Of a DNA stretch of 47,404 nucleotides, positions 38,893 through 47,404 are shown one piece after another. The stretch is taken from positions 1 to 47,404 of IMG/VR virus record IMGVR_UViG_3300033153_004485, one strand, 5' to 3'. The notes under the pieces were generated by a model that saw only the letters and a program-made list of their open reading frames with translations, searched no databases and was not told the origin of the DNA. Both the position numbers and the translations under genes were made by a program. The DNA is from a virus. Positions within the stretch are counted from its first letter, which is position 1, and every line of letters starts with the position of its first letter.

Positions 38893-39381
38893 ATGGTTAT
38901 GGATATGAAGAAATATATCGGGGTTAAGGTTGTCGAGGCGTGTGAGATGACTGCTGAAGAGGCTGGTCATTTTCTTAATAAGCCTATTGATACTTCCAAT
39001 GCTGATGCTGAGGGCAACGGTTATTTGGTCCAATATCGTGATAATTACCGCTCCTGGTGCCCCAAGAAGCAGTTCGAAGACGCTAACCGCCTTTGTGATG
39101 GACTCACCTTCGGCCATGCTATTGAAGCTGCAAAGGATGGTAAACGGATTGCTCGGAAGGGTTGGAACGGCAAGGGGATGTATGTTTACCTTGTTCGTGG
39201 AACTATGGTTGACCGTGAGAATCTTCGCAATGAAGCCTATGATCATGCCCAAACAGATCATACCGATGTTGCTACCTTCCTTAGCCACCTTGATATGATA
39301 ACTAATGACGGCAGCATTTGTGTTGGTTGGCTTGCTTCCCAGACAGATATCCTAGCCGACGATTGGCAGGTGGTCCAATGA
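38893..39381 (+). CDS. tad2: Tad2-like Thoeris anti-defence protein (DUF2829)
   Basis: The 162-residue protein has two parts. Residues 5-75 (MKKYIGVKVVEACEMTAEEA; GYLVQYRDNYRSWCPKKQFE) match an N-terminal module common in phage proteins. Residues 76-162 match the DUF2829/Tad2 domain: FGHAIEAAKDGKRIARKGWN, VYLVRG, then SICVGWLASQTDILADDWQV. Tad2 proteins bind the nucleotide signals produced by Thoeris immunity and so block host defence. The start is ATG 38893 with GAGGAG at 38880-38885. It is the first gene of the late rightward unit and overlaps the next by ATGA. Confidence 0.88.
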   Translation: MVMDMKKYIGVKVVEACEMTAEEAGHFLNKPIDTSNADAEGNGYLVQYRDNYRSWCPKKQFEDANRLCDGLTFGHAIEAAKDGKRIARKGWNGKGMYVYLVRGTMVDRENLRNEAYDHAQTDHTDVATFLSHLDMITNDGSICVGWLASQTDILADDWQVVQ

Positions 39382-40061
39382 GTACCCCCAAGGATTGTTC
39401 AAACTGCGGTAAGGCCAACGTCAAGGTTTGCCCTGCCTGTCCAAACGCAAGTGCTATCTTCTTTGGCGTTGACCCTGCCTGGGAAGTGGAGTGCGCCATC
39501 TGGCTTCAGGCCTGCGAGATCATGTATCTTGGCAGACAGGGCCCAATTGTCGATTTCCGTAGACCTAATATCGGTGACAAGTGCATTGATTCAGACGGTG
39601 TTGTTAGAAGATGCGTCCAACTCTGCTACTACCCCCGTCCCATCCTTGAAGAGGTTGAGGAGAAGGCTGCCCCCACCAAGGCCGAGAAGTACGGGATCAC
39701 CGAAGAGCCAGGCTTTAACTACTGGTATCCGGGGGATGAGGAGCCTAAAGAGGTCCCCGTGGGCCGCCAGACGCTTTATACGGTTGGCTGGCAGACTAAT
39801 GCCTGCCGCCAGTGGATCGCTACTTGTCACCGCTGGCCCATCCCTGCTGAGACAGCTGAGAGTACCATGAAAGCGATGTCGACTCTTGAAGAAGATAACT
39901 TGGAGTTAAAGTCTTGGATAGCCACCCTCACCAAGTCCAACGACGAAGCCCAGCGGATAAATAACGGTGTTGTCGATACCTGTGCCAAGCTTGAGCGTAA
40001 AAATGCTCTTTTGGTTGCAAAGCTTCGAAGAATTCACGATATGACCACAGGTGTTAAGTAA
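39378..40061 (+). CDS. Late hypothetical protein with Cys-rich N-terminus
   Basis: The 227-residue protein starts at ATG 39378, overlapping the Tad2-like stop. Residues 6-21 (CSNCGKANVKVCPACPN) look like a zinc ribbon. The middle has VECAIWLQACEIMYLGRQG and several Trp-rich stretches, and the end is coiled coil (LEEDNLELKSWIATLTK). No family is recognised. It is followed by a hairpin and then the terminase cluster. Confidence 0.7.
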   Translation: MSTPKDCSNCGKANVKVCPACPNASAIFFGVDPAWEVECAIWLQACEIMYLGRQGPIVDFRRPNIGDKCIDSDGVVRRCVQLCYYPRPILEEVEEKAAPTKAEKYGITEEPGFNYWYPGDEEPKEVPVGRQTLYTVGWQTNACRQWIATCHRWPIPAETAESTMKAMSTLEEDNLELKSWIATLTKSNDEAQRINNGVVDTCAKLERKNALLVAKLRRIHDMTTGVK

Positions 40062-40090
40062 TCCCATCCAATTCGGGTTGGGAAGTTTTG
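40062..40090 (+). terminator. Weak terminator-like hairpin before the packaging genes
   Basis: TCCCATCC (40062-40069) pairs with the GGTTGGGA end near 40076-40083 with one mismatch, and is followed by AGTTTTG. It lies between the hypothetical protein and the small gene at 40106. It may partly reduce read-through from the Tad2 side. Confidence 0.5.
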
Positions 40091-40105
40091 CATAAGGAGT
40101 TCAGT

Positions 40106-40327
40106 ATGTCAGAAGGTAATGTTTGTCGTCACACTCGCCAGGGTCAGCCTGGAACTTCTGTCAAGGGTTTGCTTGACGATTCTGGTCTTGTTGTTCCGAC
40201 CGATGGCGCCTCTGGTTACGAGACTGGTTGCCTCTTTCGTCATCTTGATGGTGGGGATGGTACTGCTCTTTATGTGAATGAGGGAACTGTGGCCTCCTGT
40301 GATTTCAACGCGATTACTGTAGCATAA
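40106..40327 (+). CDS. Small late protein, probable virion component
   Basis: The 73-residue protein starts at ATG 40106 with AAGGAG at 40094-40099; the longer frame from 40088 has no site. The C-terminal half (GDGTALYVNEGTVASCDFNA) is a short motif found in small proteins near phage capsid genes. It is beta-rich with no membrane segment. It lies just before the terminase genes and could be a head decoration or packaging accessory protein. Confidence 0.6.
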   Translation: MSEGNVCRHTRQGQPGTSVKGLLDDSGLVVPTDGASGYETGCLFRHLDGGDGTALYVNEGTVASCDFNAITVA

Positions 40328-40338
40328 GGGATTAACTA

Positions 40339-40932
40339 ATGGCTAGAGTCTCCGAGGTAAATAAGAAGCGGATGCAAGATGACGGGAGCTGGAAGGCTTT
40401 CTGTGAATACCGTGACTTTGCCAAGGAGCATAGCCTGCCCCGTCCCAAGCCCGGGCAATGGAGCTTCGATGATGCGAAGAAGTTCCTTGAGGGGAAAAGT
40501 CCTGCTGCTGTTCAGACTATCGGGCAGCAGCAGACTAACCCCGAGACTAAGCCTGAGAAGGGCGTTGAGGATATCCTCGTTCCTTTGATTGAGGCTGAAG
40601 TCAAGTACCACGAGGATAACGACAAGTCACCGGCCCAACGTCAGGTAGAGGCGATTCGGTGGGTTGCCACGATCCTTGACAGCGATACCATCCCCACAGC
40701 CCCAAGTGCCGAGGCTTACGCAATGTTTAAGTGGGCGAGTAGTTCTTCAGTCTCCAAGCGAGAGTTCTGGCTGAAGATGTATAACAGCATTATGCCCAAA
40801 AAGTTCGATGAAGAGAAATCAGCCAACGTTAAGGATGACTCTGCCTACAGCCTTTGTAAGATTGAACTGCAGCTTAAAGAGTTGAGCAAGTCCGGCATAA
40901 AGTTCCCCGAGGGTTCATTTAATGAGTCTTGA
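40339..40932 (+). CDS. Putative small terminase subunit
   Basis: The 197-residue protein lies directly upstream of the large terminase and overlaps it by 11 bp, the usual place of the small subunit. It is mainly helical, with residues 1-50 basic (MARVSEVNKKRMQDDGSWKA) and a long middle helix region (QRQVEAIRWVATILD). The sequence is too diverged to confirm a helix-turn-helix. If it is the small subunit it would recognise the packaging site and hand DNA to the large subunit. AAGGGA precedes the ATG. Confidence 0.6.
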   Translation: MARVSEVNKKRMQDDGSWKAFCEYRDFAKEHSLPRPKPGQWSFDDAKKFLEGKSPAAVQTIGQQQTNPETKPEKGVEDILVPLIEAEVKYHEDNDKSPAQRQVEAIRWVATILDSDTIPTAPSAEAYAMFKWASSSSVSKREFWLKMYNSIMPKKFDEEKSANVKDDSAYSLCKIELQLKELSKSGIKFPEGSFNES

Positions 40933-42745
40933 TTTAGGTTATCACATGGTCCCCAAGGATCCGCTGAATAATCTGAAGTTCCGTGACTGGATCTGGAAGA
41001 AGGGTATCGAGGACCCGGGTTTTGCTCGTTATGTCAAAGAGGTCTGCCGGCGGGACATCCTTTTCTACTTCAATACCTTCTTTTGGACCAATGACCCTCG
41101 AAAGGTTGCAGACGGTCAGCAACCCTGCATCCCCTTTATCACCTATGTTGAATTCCAAGACGATGTGATTCTTGACATTCTCAGCGATATCCAGAACGGA
41201 AACGACCGTCTTTTGCTTAAGTCCCGGGATGTTGGTGCTTCATGGATGGCCCTGGGAACCTTTGACCATCAATACCGGTTTGAGCAGGAGCGCATTTTCC
41301 TCTGTATCTCCAAGAAAGAGGACAATGTTGACCTGAAGGACGATGCTACCACCCTTTTTGCCAAGCTTGACTACATTGAAGAGAGACTTCCCCAGTTCCT
41401 ACGGATTAAGAACAGGGCCCGCAGTCTTTTACGCATGGCGAACCCCGAAACCAGGTCAGTGATCGTCGGGGAGTCTTCCAACCCCAATGCTGGCCGGTCT
41501 GGTCGATCAACCGCGGTGCTTCGGGATGAGGAGGCCTTTTGCGATAACGGCCTGGCCATTGACAAGTCCCTTGCAGACAACACCAGGTGCCAGCTGCGGG
41601 TATCTACCCCGAACGGTACCGGTAACAGCTACTACCTGGCTTGGGTCAGCGGTAAGATCAAGATTACCAAGATCCACTGGTCACAGCACCCGGAGAAGAA
41701 CCCGGGGCTCTACATGGTCAAGGATCGCAAGGTAACCATCCTTGATAAGAAGTATAAGTTTGGAAAATATGAATTTGTTGTCGATCTGGGAGACGGTATC
41801 CGTAGCCCATGGTATGACGCAGAAGTCGAGCGGCGGGCGAGCAAGATCGCGGTGGCTCAGGAATTGGATTGCGACTTTCTCGCTTCTGGCAGTCAGTTCT
41901 TTGACTCCCTCACCCTCCAATTGTTGAAAAAGCGTGATTCTCGCCCCCCAATACTTTCAGGTGATGTTGAAGCAGACGAGGACGGCCACACTCCTATTAT
42001 TTTAGACAAGGGCTTTGGACCTCTATCACTTTGGATCAACCTGGATGCAGTGGGGCGCCCGCCGCAAGAGACTACTTATTGTGGAGGTACCGACATCTCA
42101 GCCGGGACCGGTGCTTCAAACAGCGTATTCAGCATTGCTGACAACCGTAGCGGGGAAAAGGTAGCTGAGTTCACTTCAAGTAATCTAAGCCCTGAGGGGT
42201 TCGCAGACGTTGTTATTTTGCTCCTCAAAGCCTTCTCCACTCCATACGGTGCTTGCTGGATCGGTTGGGAAGGGAATGGACCAGGGCAGATTTTTGGCAA
42301 AAAGCTACTCCAGACTCACCGATGGCACAACTACTACAGTTCAGCCGATGAAGGTAACCCCAAGGCCAAGAAGAAGACCAAAGGCCGACCTGGGTGGTGG
42401 AGTAACCCGAATGCCAAGCAACTTCTTTTAAGTAATTACCGGGAATCACTTGCTGCCGAACGCTTCATAAACCGGTCCGAGGCGGCTTTAGACGAATGTG
42501 AGGAGTATATCTACAATGCTTCAGGCACCGTTGAGCACTCGAGAACTCGCGGTAATGAGGATAATTCAGCTAATTCCGCCCAACATGGAGACCGCGTTAT
42601 TGCTGATGCTATTTGTAATATGGGTCTCAGCAAGCAGTCCAAGGTAAAGAACAGACCGAAACCTAATCTCCGTAACGGCCTCGCAGCAAGAAGAGCTAAG
42701 AGGCTTGCAGATAACGCCAAACAAGGTGAAAGGAAGTGGTACTAA
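40922..42745 (+). CDS. terL: Terminase large subunit
   Basis: The 607-residue protein has the ATPase P-loop-like LLLKSRDVGASWMALG near residue 90-105 and the Walker B-like STAVLRDEEAFCDNG near residue 200. The nuclease domain begins at YCGGTDISAGTGASNSVF near residue 385. This is the standard two-domain large terminase that packages DNA into the prohead and cuts it. It starts inside the previous gene and overlaps the portal gene by TAATG. The domain order and length are normal. Confidence 0.93.
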   Translation: MSLDLGYHMVPKDPLNNLKFRDWIWKKGIEDPGFARYVKEVCRRDILFYFNTFFWTNDPRKVADGQQPCIPFITYVEFQDDVILDILSDIQNGNDRLLLKSRDVGASWMALGTFDHQYRFEQERIFLCISKKEDNVDLKDDATTLFAKLDYIEERLPQFLRIKNRARSLLRMANPETRSVIVGESSNPNAGRSGRSTAVLRDEEAFCDNGLAIDKSLADNTRCQLRVSTPNGTGNSYYLAWVSGKIKITKIHWSQHPEKNPGLYMVKDRKVTILDKKYKFGKYEFVVDLGDGIRSPWYDAEVERRASKIAVAQELDCDFLASGSQFFDSLTLQLLKKRDSRPPILSGDVEADEDGHTPIILDKGFGPLSLWINLDAVGRPPQETTYCGGTDISAGTGASNSVFSIADNRSGEKVAEFTSSNLSPEGFADVVILLLKAFSTPYGACWIGWEGNGPGQIFGKKLLQTHRWHNYYSSADEGNPKAKKKTKGRPGWWSNPNAKQLLLSNYRESLAAERFINRSEAALDECEEYIYNASGTVEHSRTRGNEDNSANSAQHGDRVIADAICNMGLSKQSKVKNRPKPNLRNGLAARRAKRLADNAKQGERKWY

Positions 42746-44517
42746 TGGCCGAAGACGCCCCTGTTGTTGAGGAAGATGTCCCGGAAATTACCGAACAAGT
42801 TAGGTTGCTCCTCGAAAGGGCCATCGACAAGTCTTATTCTGATATGGCTACTCTCCGGGAAGATCGGAAGATGCTGATTAACGAATACTCATCCGATATC
42901 AAGAATGAGAATAAGACGGTAATCAACAAGATCTTCCAGATGGTCACCACTTACCAGCGCCTTCTTTCCAGTAGCAAGCCGAATGTCCTTGTCGGTACTC
43001 AGATCCAGGGGTTGAAGCCTGATGCCGAGAACCTTCGCCTTGCCCTTAACCACCTCTTGGATGAGATCAAGTTCAGCAAGAACCTTAACCGCTGTGTCCT
43101 CGATGGCTTCTTCGGGATGTCTGTAGCGAAGACTGGCCTTGGGAAGAACACGAAGCAGGATATGGAGATTGACGGGGAGTTCTTCGATCCTGGTCAACCC
43201 TTCACCAAACCGGTTAGCCTTCGCCACTTCGTCATTGACACCGCGGCAACTGAGCTTGACCTGATCGACTTCATGGGTGATAGGTACAGCTGCACCCGGG
43301 AGTACGTCGAAGAGACCTACCCTGAATTCAATAAGAAAGATATCCCTGCCAATGGTGAGTGGGGTAAGAACAAACCAGAGGACCGGCCAAGCGGTGTTAA
43401 AGAGAACCGTGATGAGCGTCTTCGGGATTACATCTGGCTCTGGGATATCTACCTCCCTAAAGAAGGCCTGATCGTTACCATGTTCGATGGCTGGGGTAGT
43501 CCACCGCTTAAGGTCCAGAAGTACCAAGGCCCTGAAGGTGGCCCTTACGACATTCTTGCCTTCAACACAGTTCCCGACGAAGTACTTGGCAACCCCGGGG
43601 CAAGGCAGGTCTACAACCTCCACAAGATGATTAACGACCTCACCATGAAGAGTTGGCAGCAGGCCAAAGGTAAGAAGGACATCGTTACCTTTGAGGATGG
43701 CGCCGAGGATGATGCCGACACCATCAAGAATGCTGGGGATGGTGAAGTTGTTGGTGTAAGGAATAATGCCGGTGTCCAGGAAAGGTCCATCGGCAGCATT
43801 GACCCACAACTCCAGGCATTGGAAATCAAGACCAATCAAGAGTTCAACGCCATGAGTGGCAACCTCGAGAACCTTGCCGGCCTTGGTGCTCAGACTGACA
43901 CCGTTGGCCAGGAGCAGATAATCACCAACACCACAAGCGCCATGGTGAACAACATGCGCAAGGTCACGGTCGAGTTCTCCGAAGCGATTATCAGAAAGCA
44001 GGCGTGGTATCTCTTCTACGATCCGTTTATCGACATGCCGTTGACTAAGCGGGTGCCCGGGTCTACCCAAGAGATTTACGTTCGCTACACCGCAGAGGAC
44101 CGGGAGGGAGACTTCCTTGATTACAACTTCAACATCGAACCTTACTCACTGAAGGAGCAGAGCCCCGAGGAGCAACTTGCCGCAATGTTCCTGGTTCTCG
44201 AGAAGTGGGTAATACCGACAGCCGACCAGGCAGCAGAGTCCGGTTATGCTCTTAACTTCGAAGCAACCTCTAAGAAGATCGCGGATCTAAGCGGTATTGA
44301 ATTCGAAGACCTTTACATCCCAACTGACCCGTCCAACCAGAGTCTACGTCAACAGCAAGGCCCCATCGGTGCTCCTCCATCCAAGACAGATAGCACCTAC
44401 ACCAGGATCAGCCGTAGCGGGACTACCAGCAAGGGTAACGACCAAAACTTAATGATGGCCCTTAATGGGGCTGCACCACAAAACGATGGAGCGGCTGAAT
44501 TGCCGAGAGGAGAGTAG
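42745..44517 (+). CDS. Portal protein
   Basis: The 590-residue protein follows the large terminase with TAATG overlap. An earlier in-frame start at 42736 is less likely. The layout is portal-like: a helical N-terminus (VRLLLERAIDKSYSDMATLR), NKIFQMVTTYQRLLSSSKPN near residue 60, a central basic region and a long C-terminal helix region (EQSPEEQLAAMFLVLEKWVI). It forms the ring through which DNA passes and binds the adaptor (592-1344). Assignment rests on gene order and pattern. Confidence 0.88.
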   Translation: MAEDAPVVEEDVPEITEQVRLLLERAIDKSYSDMATLREDRKMLINEYSSDIKNENKTVINKIFQMVTTYQRLLSSSKPNVLVGTQIQGLKPDAENLRLALNHLLDEIKFSKNLNRCVLDGFFGMSVAKTGLGKNTKQDMEIDGEFFDPGQPFTKPVSLRHFVIDTAATELDLIDFMGDRYSCTREYVEETYPEFNKKDIPANGEWGKNKPEDRPSGVKENRDERLRDYIWLWDIYLPKEGLIVTMFDGWGSPPLKVQKYQGPEGGPYDILAFNTVPDEVLGNPGARQVYNLHKMINDLTMKSWQQAKGKKDIVTFEDGAEDDADTIKNAGDGEVVGVRNNAGVQERSIGSIDPQLQALEIKTNQEFNAMSGNLENLAGLGAQTDTVGQEQIITNTTSAMVNNMRKVTVEFSEAIIRKQAWYLFYDPFIDMPLTKRVPGSTQEIYVRYTAEDREGDFLDYNFNIEPYSLKEQSPEEQLAAMFLVLEKWVIPTADQAAESGYALNFEATSKKIADLSGIEFEDLYIPTDPSNQSLRQQQGPIGAPPSKTDSTYTRISRSGTTSKGNDQNLMMALNGAAPQNDGAAELPRGE

Positions 44518-44519
44518 TA

Positions 44520-44894
44520 ATGCCGATGTATGCTTATTTGTGCGACCACTGCGGTACGGCTGAAGAAACCGTCTTTGAGGTTGAAGACCGGAAACCGTGG
44601 ATCCAGTGTAAGATTTGCAAGAAGAAGGCTGAACGCGATTACCAGACTGAGTTTGGCAGCAACACCAGGCCAAGTGCTTACGCCAGGCCGATCCTTTCAA
44701 GTGGTCTTGGGGTAGGTGCCTCCCAGGTGAAAGAAGCCACCAAGCGGTACCACGATGAAGGATGCCCGACCGACTTCACACCTGACGGCAGGGCAATCAT
44801 CAGATCAAAGAGCCACCGCAACAAATTGTTAAAGATGAATGGTATGCGTGATAATGACGCAGGTTATGGCGATTACGCAGGCAACAAAGGTTAA
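44520..44894 (+). CDS. FmdB-like zinc-ribbon protein
   Basis: The 124-residue protein has a zinc ribbon at the N-terminus: MYAYLCDHCGTAEE with C8-C11 and then CKIC at C30-C33, as in FmdB-type regulators. The rest is basic and unstructured-looking. Such proteins commonly sit between portal and scaffold genes in phages of this type, with unknown roles. It starts at a TAATG shortly after the portal stop. Confidence 0.82.
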   Translation: MPMYAYLCDHCGTAEETVFEVEDRKPWIQCKICKKKAERDYQTEFGSNTRPSAYARPILSSGLGVGASQVKEATKRYHDEGCPTDFTPDGRAIIRSKSHRNKLLKMNGMRDNDAGYGDYAGNKG

Positions 44895-44919
44895 TTAGAA
44901 GAGAAGAAGGAGAGAGAAG

Positions 44920-45891
44920 ATGGCAGAAGGAAGCGCAATTGTAGAATCGGTAAAAGCAGAGTTCGCCCGCCAAGATGAAGAGGTGGCGAAGGAAGCCGGT
45001 ACCGAAGAGGTAGTTGATAAAGGCATTGACGATGAGGGTAACCCCGTTGATGTTCCCGGTGAGAAGGACGAAGATGCAGAGGACGCTGCACCTGGTTCTG
45101 ATGCCGATGAAACAGGGAAAGAGGAAGTCGATACCGATGAGGTTGATGATGAACTTGATCCCGAACTTGTGGCCCGTGCTGAGAAGGTTGGCATGGACCA
45201 GGAGGATTTGACAGCCCTTGGAGATAAAGCAGAAATGTTTTTGTCCACTCTCGAGGAAGCTGCCAAGGTAAAGGCCGGGGCTGAAGTTAAGCCCGATGAG
45301 GTTGAAGCGGAGGTTGAAGAAGAAGCCCCCGCTGAAATCCCCACTCTTACGGTTGAACAGTTGGTTGATAGTGGGCTCGATGAAGATGTGGCGAAGATCA
45401 TGGTCGCAAGCAACGAAGGTCTCGTCAACATGGTCAAAGAGCAGGCAAAGGCACTCAAGGATCTTACAAGCAACCAAGAAGCAAGTGCAATGGAGGCTAA
45501 AGTTGATAGCGAACTTGAAGACTTCCATGGCAGGCTTGGCAAGCTTGACGATTCTTACGATGAGGTTTTCGGAAGCGAAGATTTTGTCAAGGAAGGGTCG
45601 AAGGAACTCAAAGCAAGATCAGAGCTCTATGAGACCATGAATGACCTGATCGACGGTAATGCTAACCGCGGTAAGACAATTTCCAGAGAGGTTGCTTTTT
45701 CCAAAGCCCTGAAGATGGTCGCTCCAGATGTTGGCGGCAAGAAAAAAGTCGCAACTCTGAAGGAGAAGGCCAAGGAAAGGCAGGGACTTATTATCAGCAA
45801 ACCTAACACCGTAGAGAAAGGCGGTAAATCCAGTACCGACAAAGAAGTTTACGCTAAAGTTGAAGCCATTATTAAAGGTGGCAATAAATAA
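44920..45891 (+). CDS. Scaffold / capsid assembly protein
   Basis: The 323-residue protein lies directly before the capsid gene. Residues 15-150 are extremely acidic and residues 150-323 helical and coiled coil, with a basic C-terminus. This is the typical layout of scaffolding proteins that guide capsid assembly and are then released or cleaved. AAGGAG at 44907-44912 is 7 bp before the ATG. No protease motif is visible. Confidence 0.85.
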   Translation: MAEGSAIVESVKAEFARQDEEVAKEAGTEEVVDKGIDDEGNPVDVPGEKDEDAEDAAPGSDADETGKEEVDTDEVDDELDPELVARAEKVGMDQEDLTALGDKAEMFLSTLEEAAKVKAGAEVKPDEVEAEVEEEAPAEIPTLTVEQLVDSGLDEDVAKIMVASNEGLVNMVKEQAKALKDLTSNQEASAMEAKVDSELEDFHGRLGKLDDSYDEVFGSEDFVKEGSKELKARSELYETMNDLIDGNANRGKTISREVAFSKALKMVAPDVGGKKKVATLKEKAKERQGLIISKPNTVEKGGKSSTDKEVYAKVEAIIKGGNK

Positions 45892-45915
45892 TAACCCTTA
45901 ACAAGGAGAAGTACG

Positions 45916-46965
45916 ATGGGTGTTACAGTAGAACAACTTGACGATATCATCAACTCAACCCGTGAGGCGCATATCGGCAAGAAGACCATTAATACCGTCT
46001 TCGAAGAGCAGAGTTACCTCTTCGCTGACCAGCTCTACAAGAAGGACCGTGTTATTGAAGAAACCGGTGATGAGATCACGTTTGACCTCATGCTTGGCAA
46101 GGGCGATAACGCTCGTCGGACCAAGCTCTATGATCAGGATGAGTACAAGGTTCCGCAGCTCATGTCCTTCGGTAAGGTGCCTTGGCGTCATGCAACCACC
46201 AACTGGACATACGATACCCGCGAAGCCAACATGCAGCAGAACAACTCCAAGCGTATTGTTGACGTGATGAAGGCCCGCCGTGTTGCGGCTCTTACCGCGC
46301 TCACAGAAATCATTGAAGAAGATGCCTGGGGCAAGCCTGCTAACTCATCTGATGAACTCATCCCATACGGCCTGACCTACTGGGTTGTTAAGGGTGTTAC
46401 TGACGCACAGGGCTTCCTCGGTCTTAACCCGTCCGGCTTTGCTGACTGTGGTGGCATTGACTCAGAAGCAGCCGGCAAGGAAGGCTGGCGGAACTGGTCT
46501 GCCCGCGGTGCTGGCTTCTACACTGGCTGGGATCAAACCCTGCTCGATTCAATGCGTACTGCGTGGGAGAAGCTTAACTTCAAGGCGCCGGTCATGGTGG
46601 CTGACCTTGTTACCAATCCCCGCCTGATGGACTTCCGGATGTACTGCAACCTGAAGACCAAGCTTGGGCTAATCAACTTCGCGGAAACGCGGAATGACAA
46701 CCTCGGGTTCGATTTCTTCAACGACAACATCTCCTTCAACAAGACCCCGTTCATCTGGGCTCCCAAGTTGGATACGGATACCACCGACCCGATCTACATG
46801 CTGGACCATGACTCTTACCGTTCTGTAGTTCTGAAGGGTGAGCACTTCGTTGAGAGCGCACCGCATGCCCTCGGCAACCAGCACAAGACCCGTTCCACCG
46901 ATGTTGATGTATCTCACAACACCGTTTGTAACAACCGCCGCAAGCAAGGCGTCCTGTCTAAGTAG
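45916..46965 (+). CDS. Major capsid protein
   Basis: The 349-residue protein starts with AAGGAGAAGTAC upstream and follows the scaffold gene by 24 bp. The order portal, scaffold, capsid and the sequence (SYLFADQLYKKDRVIEETGD; GDEITFDLMLGKG; KGEHFVESAPHALGNQHKTR) fit an HK97-fold major capsid protein without a protease-cleaved delta domain. It forms the icosahedral shell and should be the most abundant virion protein. Confidence 0.9.
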   Translation: MGVTVEQLDDIINSTREAHIGKKTINTVFEEQSYLFADQLYKKDRVIEETGDEITFDLMLGKGDNARRTKLYDQDEYKVPQLMSFGKVPWRHATTNWTYDTREANMQQNNSKRIVDVMKARRVAALTALTEIIEEDAWGKPANSSDELIPYGLTYWVVKGVTDAQGFLGLNPSGFADCGGIDSEAAGKEGWRNWSARGAGFYTGWDQTLLDSMRTAWEKLNFKAPVMVADLVTNPRLMDFRMYCNLKTKLGLINFAETRNDNLGFDFFNDNISFNKTPFIWAPKLDTDTTDPIYMLDHDSYRSVVLKGEHFVESAPHALGNQHKTRSTDVDVSHNTVCNNRRKQGVLSK

Positions 46966-47006
46966 ACCTGGCGATTTTTGTAACTTTAAATGTGAAGGAG
47001 TAAACC

Positions 47007-47354
47007 GTGATTAGTCTACAACAGCAAGATATCGTAGCCGTATCCGGGGGTTCAGTTGATGTCCTCCTCGGTTCCGGCGCCTGCGTCAAGATTCCGGCAA
47101 ATGACATCGCCGTCAGTCAGGTTCTTGCACTGGCCGATGGCGAGAGCTTTGGTCAGCGTCTTCATGTTCTTTGTGAAGGCACCGCAGCCGGTGTAGGTAA
47201 GACTGTTCTTACCCTGGCCAATGCCGGTATCCAGATCGACGGCAGTACCGCCCTAGCTTCCATCACCTACGATGCCGCTGGTGAAGAGTCCTTCCTTCAG
47301 TGGAACGGCCTCAAGTGGCACCTGATGGACAATGTGGGTGGCACCATCGCGTAA
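47007..47354 (+). CDS. Small late head protein (capsid decoration candidate)
   Basis: The 115-residue protein starts at GTG 47007 with AAGGAG at 46994-46999. It is beta-rich with no membrane segment (IVAVSGGSVDVLLGSGACVK; FLQWNGLKWHLMDN). Its place immediately after the capsid gene and before a strong terminator suggests a head-decorating or head-closing protein. Its 3' end is duplicated at the start of the window. Confidence 0.75.
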   Translation: MISLQQQDIVAVSGGSVDVLLGSGACVKIPANDIAVSQVLALADGESFGQRLHVLCEGTAAGVGKTVLTLANAGIQIDGSTALASITYDAAGEESFLQWNGLKWHLMDNVGGTIA

Positions 47355-47404
47355 TGAACAAGGGAGCGGGGGGATTGCCCCTCGCTCCCTACTTTACTTT
47401 TGAT
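47291..47404. repeat. Right copy of the 114-bp terminal overlap
   Basis: This is identical to bases 1-114. It contains the end of the small head gene and the terminator. See the left copy for the interpretation as circular assembly overlap. Confidence 0.9.
47361..47400 (+). terminator. Second copy of the capsid-operon terminator
   Basis: The same 13-bp stem and T-rich run as at 71-110, here directly after the complete small head gene. In the circular genome there is only one copy. Confidence 0.88.

Noticed and set aside
42889-44070. Leftward 393-codon open frame antisense to the portal gene
   Set aside because: Long antisense frames arise from the codon pattern of the real gene; it has no coherent domains or ribosome site and lies inside a well-supported portal gene.

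Overview
This window is the essentially complete genome of a tailed double-stranded DNA bacteriophage. The first 114 bases are repeated exactly as the last 114, and the repeat cuts through a coding gene, so the molecule closes to a circle of about 47,290 bp, either a circular map or a circularly permuted genome. A head-tail adaptor, a beta-propeller tail nozzle and very large internal proteins, with no sheath, tube or tape-measure genes, point to a short-tailed (podovirus-type) virion. The host is probably a Gram-negative bacterium: start sites carry AAGGAG-type Shine-Dalgarno sequences, the promoters look like sigma70 promoters, and the genome carries integron-type attC sites. No species can be named from the sequence.

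Layout. The late genes run rightward from about 38.9 kb through the end and wrap to 21 kb: a Tad2-like Thoeris anti-defence protein, a probable small terminase, the large terminase, portal, a zinc-ribbon protein, scaffold, major capsid protein, a small head protein and a strong terminator. Then come the adaptor, nozzle, fibre and spike genes, and two coiled-coil proteins. After these sits a 2172-residue internal 'polyvalent' protein with an ADP-ribosyltransferase-like domain, then a membrane protein. A hairpin at 20995-21030 separates this block from the leftward early genes. Those run from a consensus promoter at 36.3 kb down to 21 kb. They encode many small proteins, a serine recombinase, and a replication/recombination module (YqaJ-type exonuclease, RecT, an SbcC/RecF-like ATPase, RusA, a DnaB-type helicase, SSB, glutaredoxin, HNH nuclease). 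No RNA polymerase, integron integrase, repressor or endolysin was recognised.

The most unusual feature is a set of integron attC-like sites in the early region. Seven complete sites (A-G) have RYYYAAC/GTTRRRY-type ends, inner boxes that differ between sites yet stay complementary within each site, and the unpaired bases diagnostic of attC. At least five further places keep only one end. All sites point rightward by the unpaired-base rule, while every gene between them reads leftward, and in several cases the site itself supplies the stop codon. Sites A and B lie at the left end of the early region and C to G at the right, so B and C bracket the whole replication module. A second notable feature is a free-standing unit at 36.5-36.65 kb: a promoter, a roughly 100-nt structured RNA and a terminator. 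Both hairpin loops of that RNA can pair with its own 5' part.

Between the early and late transcription units (36.3-38.9 kb) lie the small RNA, an ASCH-domain protein, three very small genes and about 1.1 kb of C-rich, G-poor DNA with no convincing gene. This is a candidate regulatory, Rho-loading or origin region.
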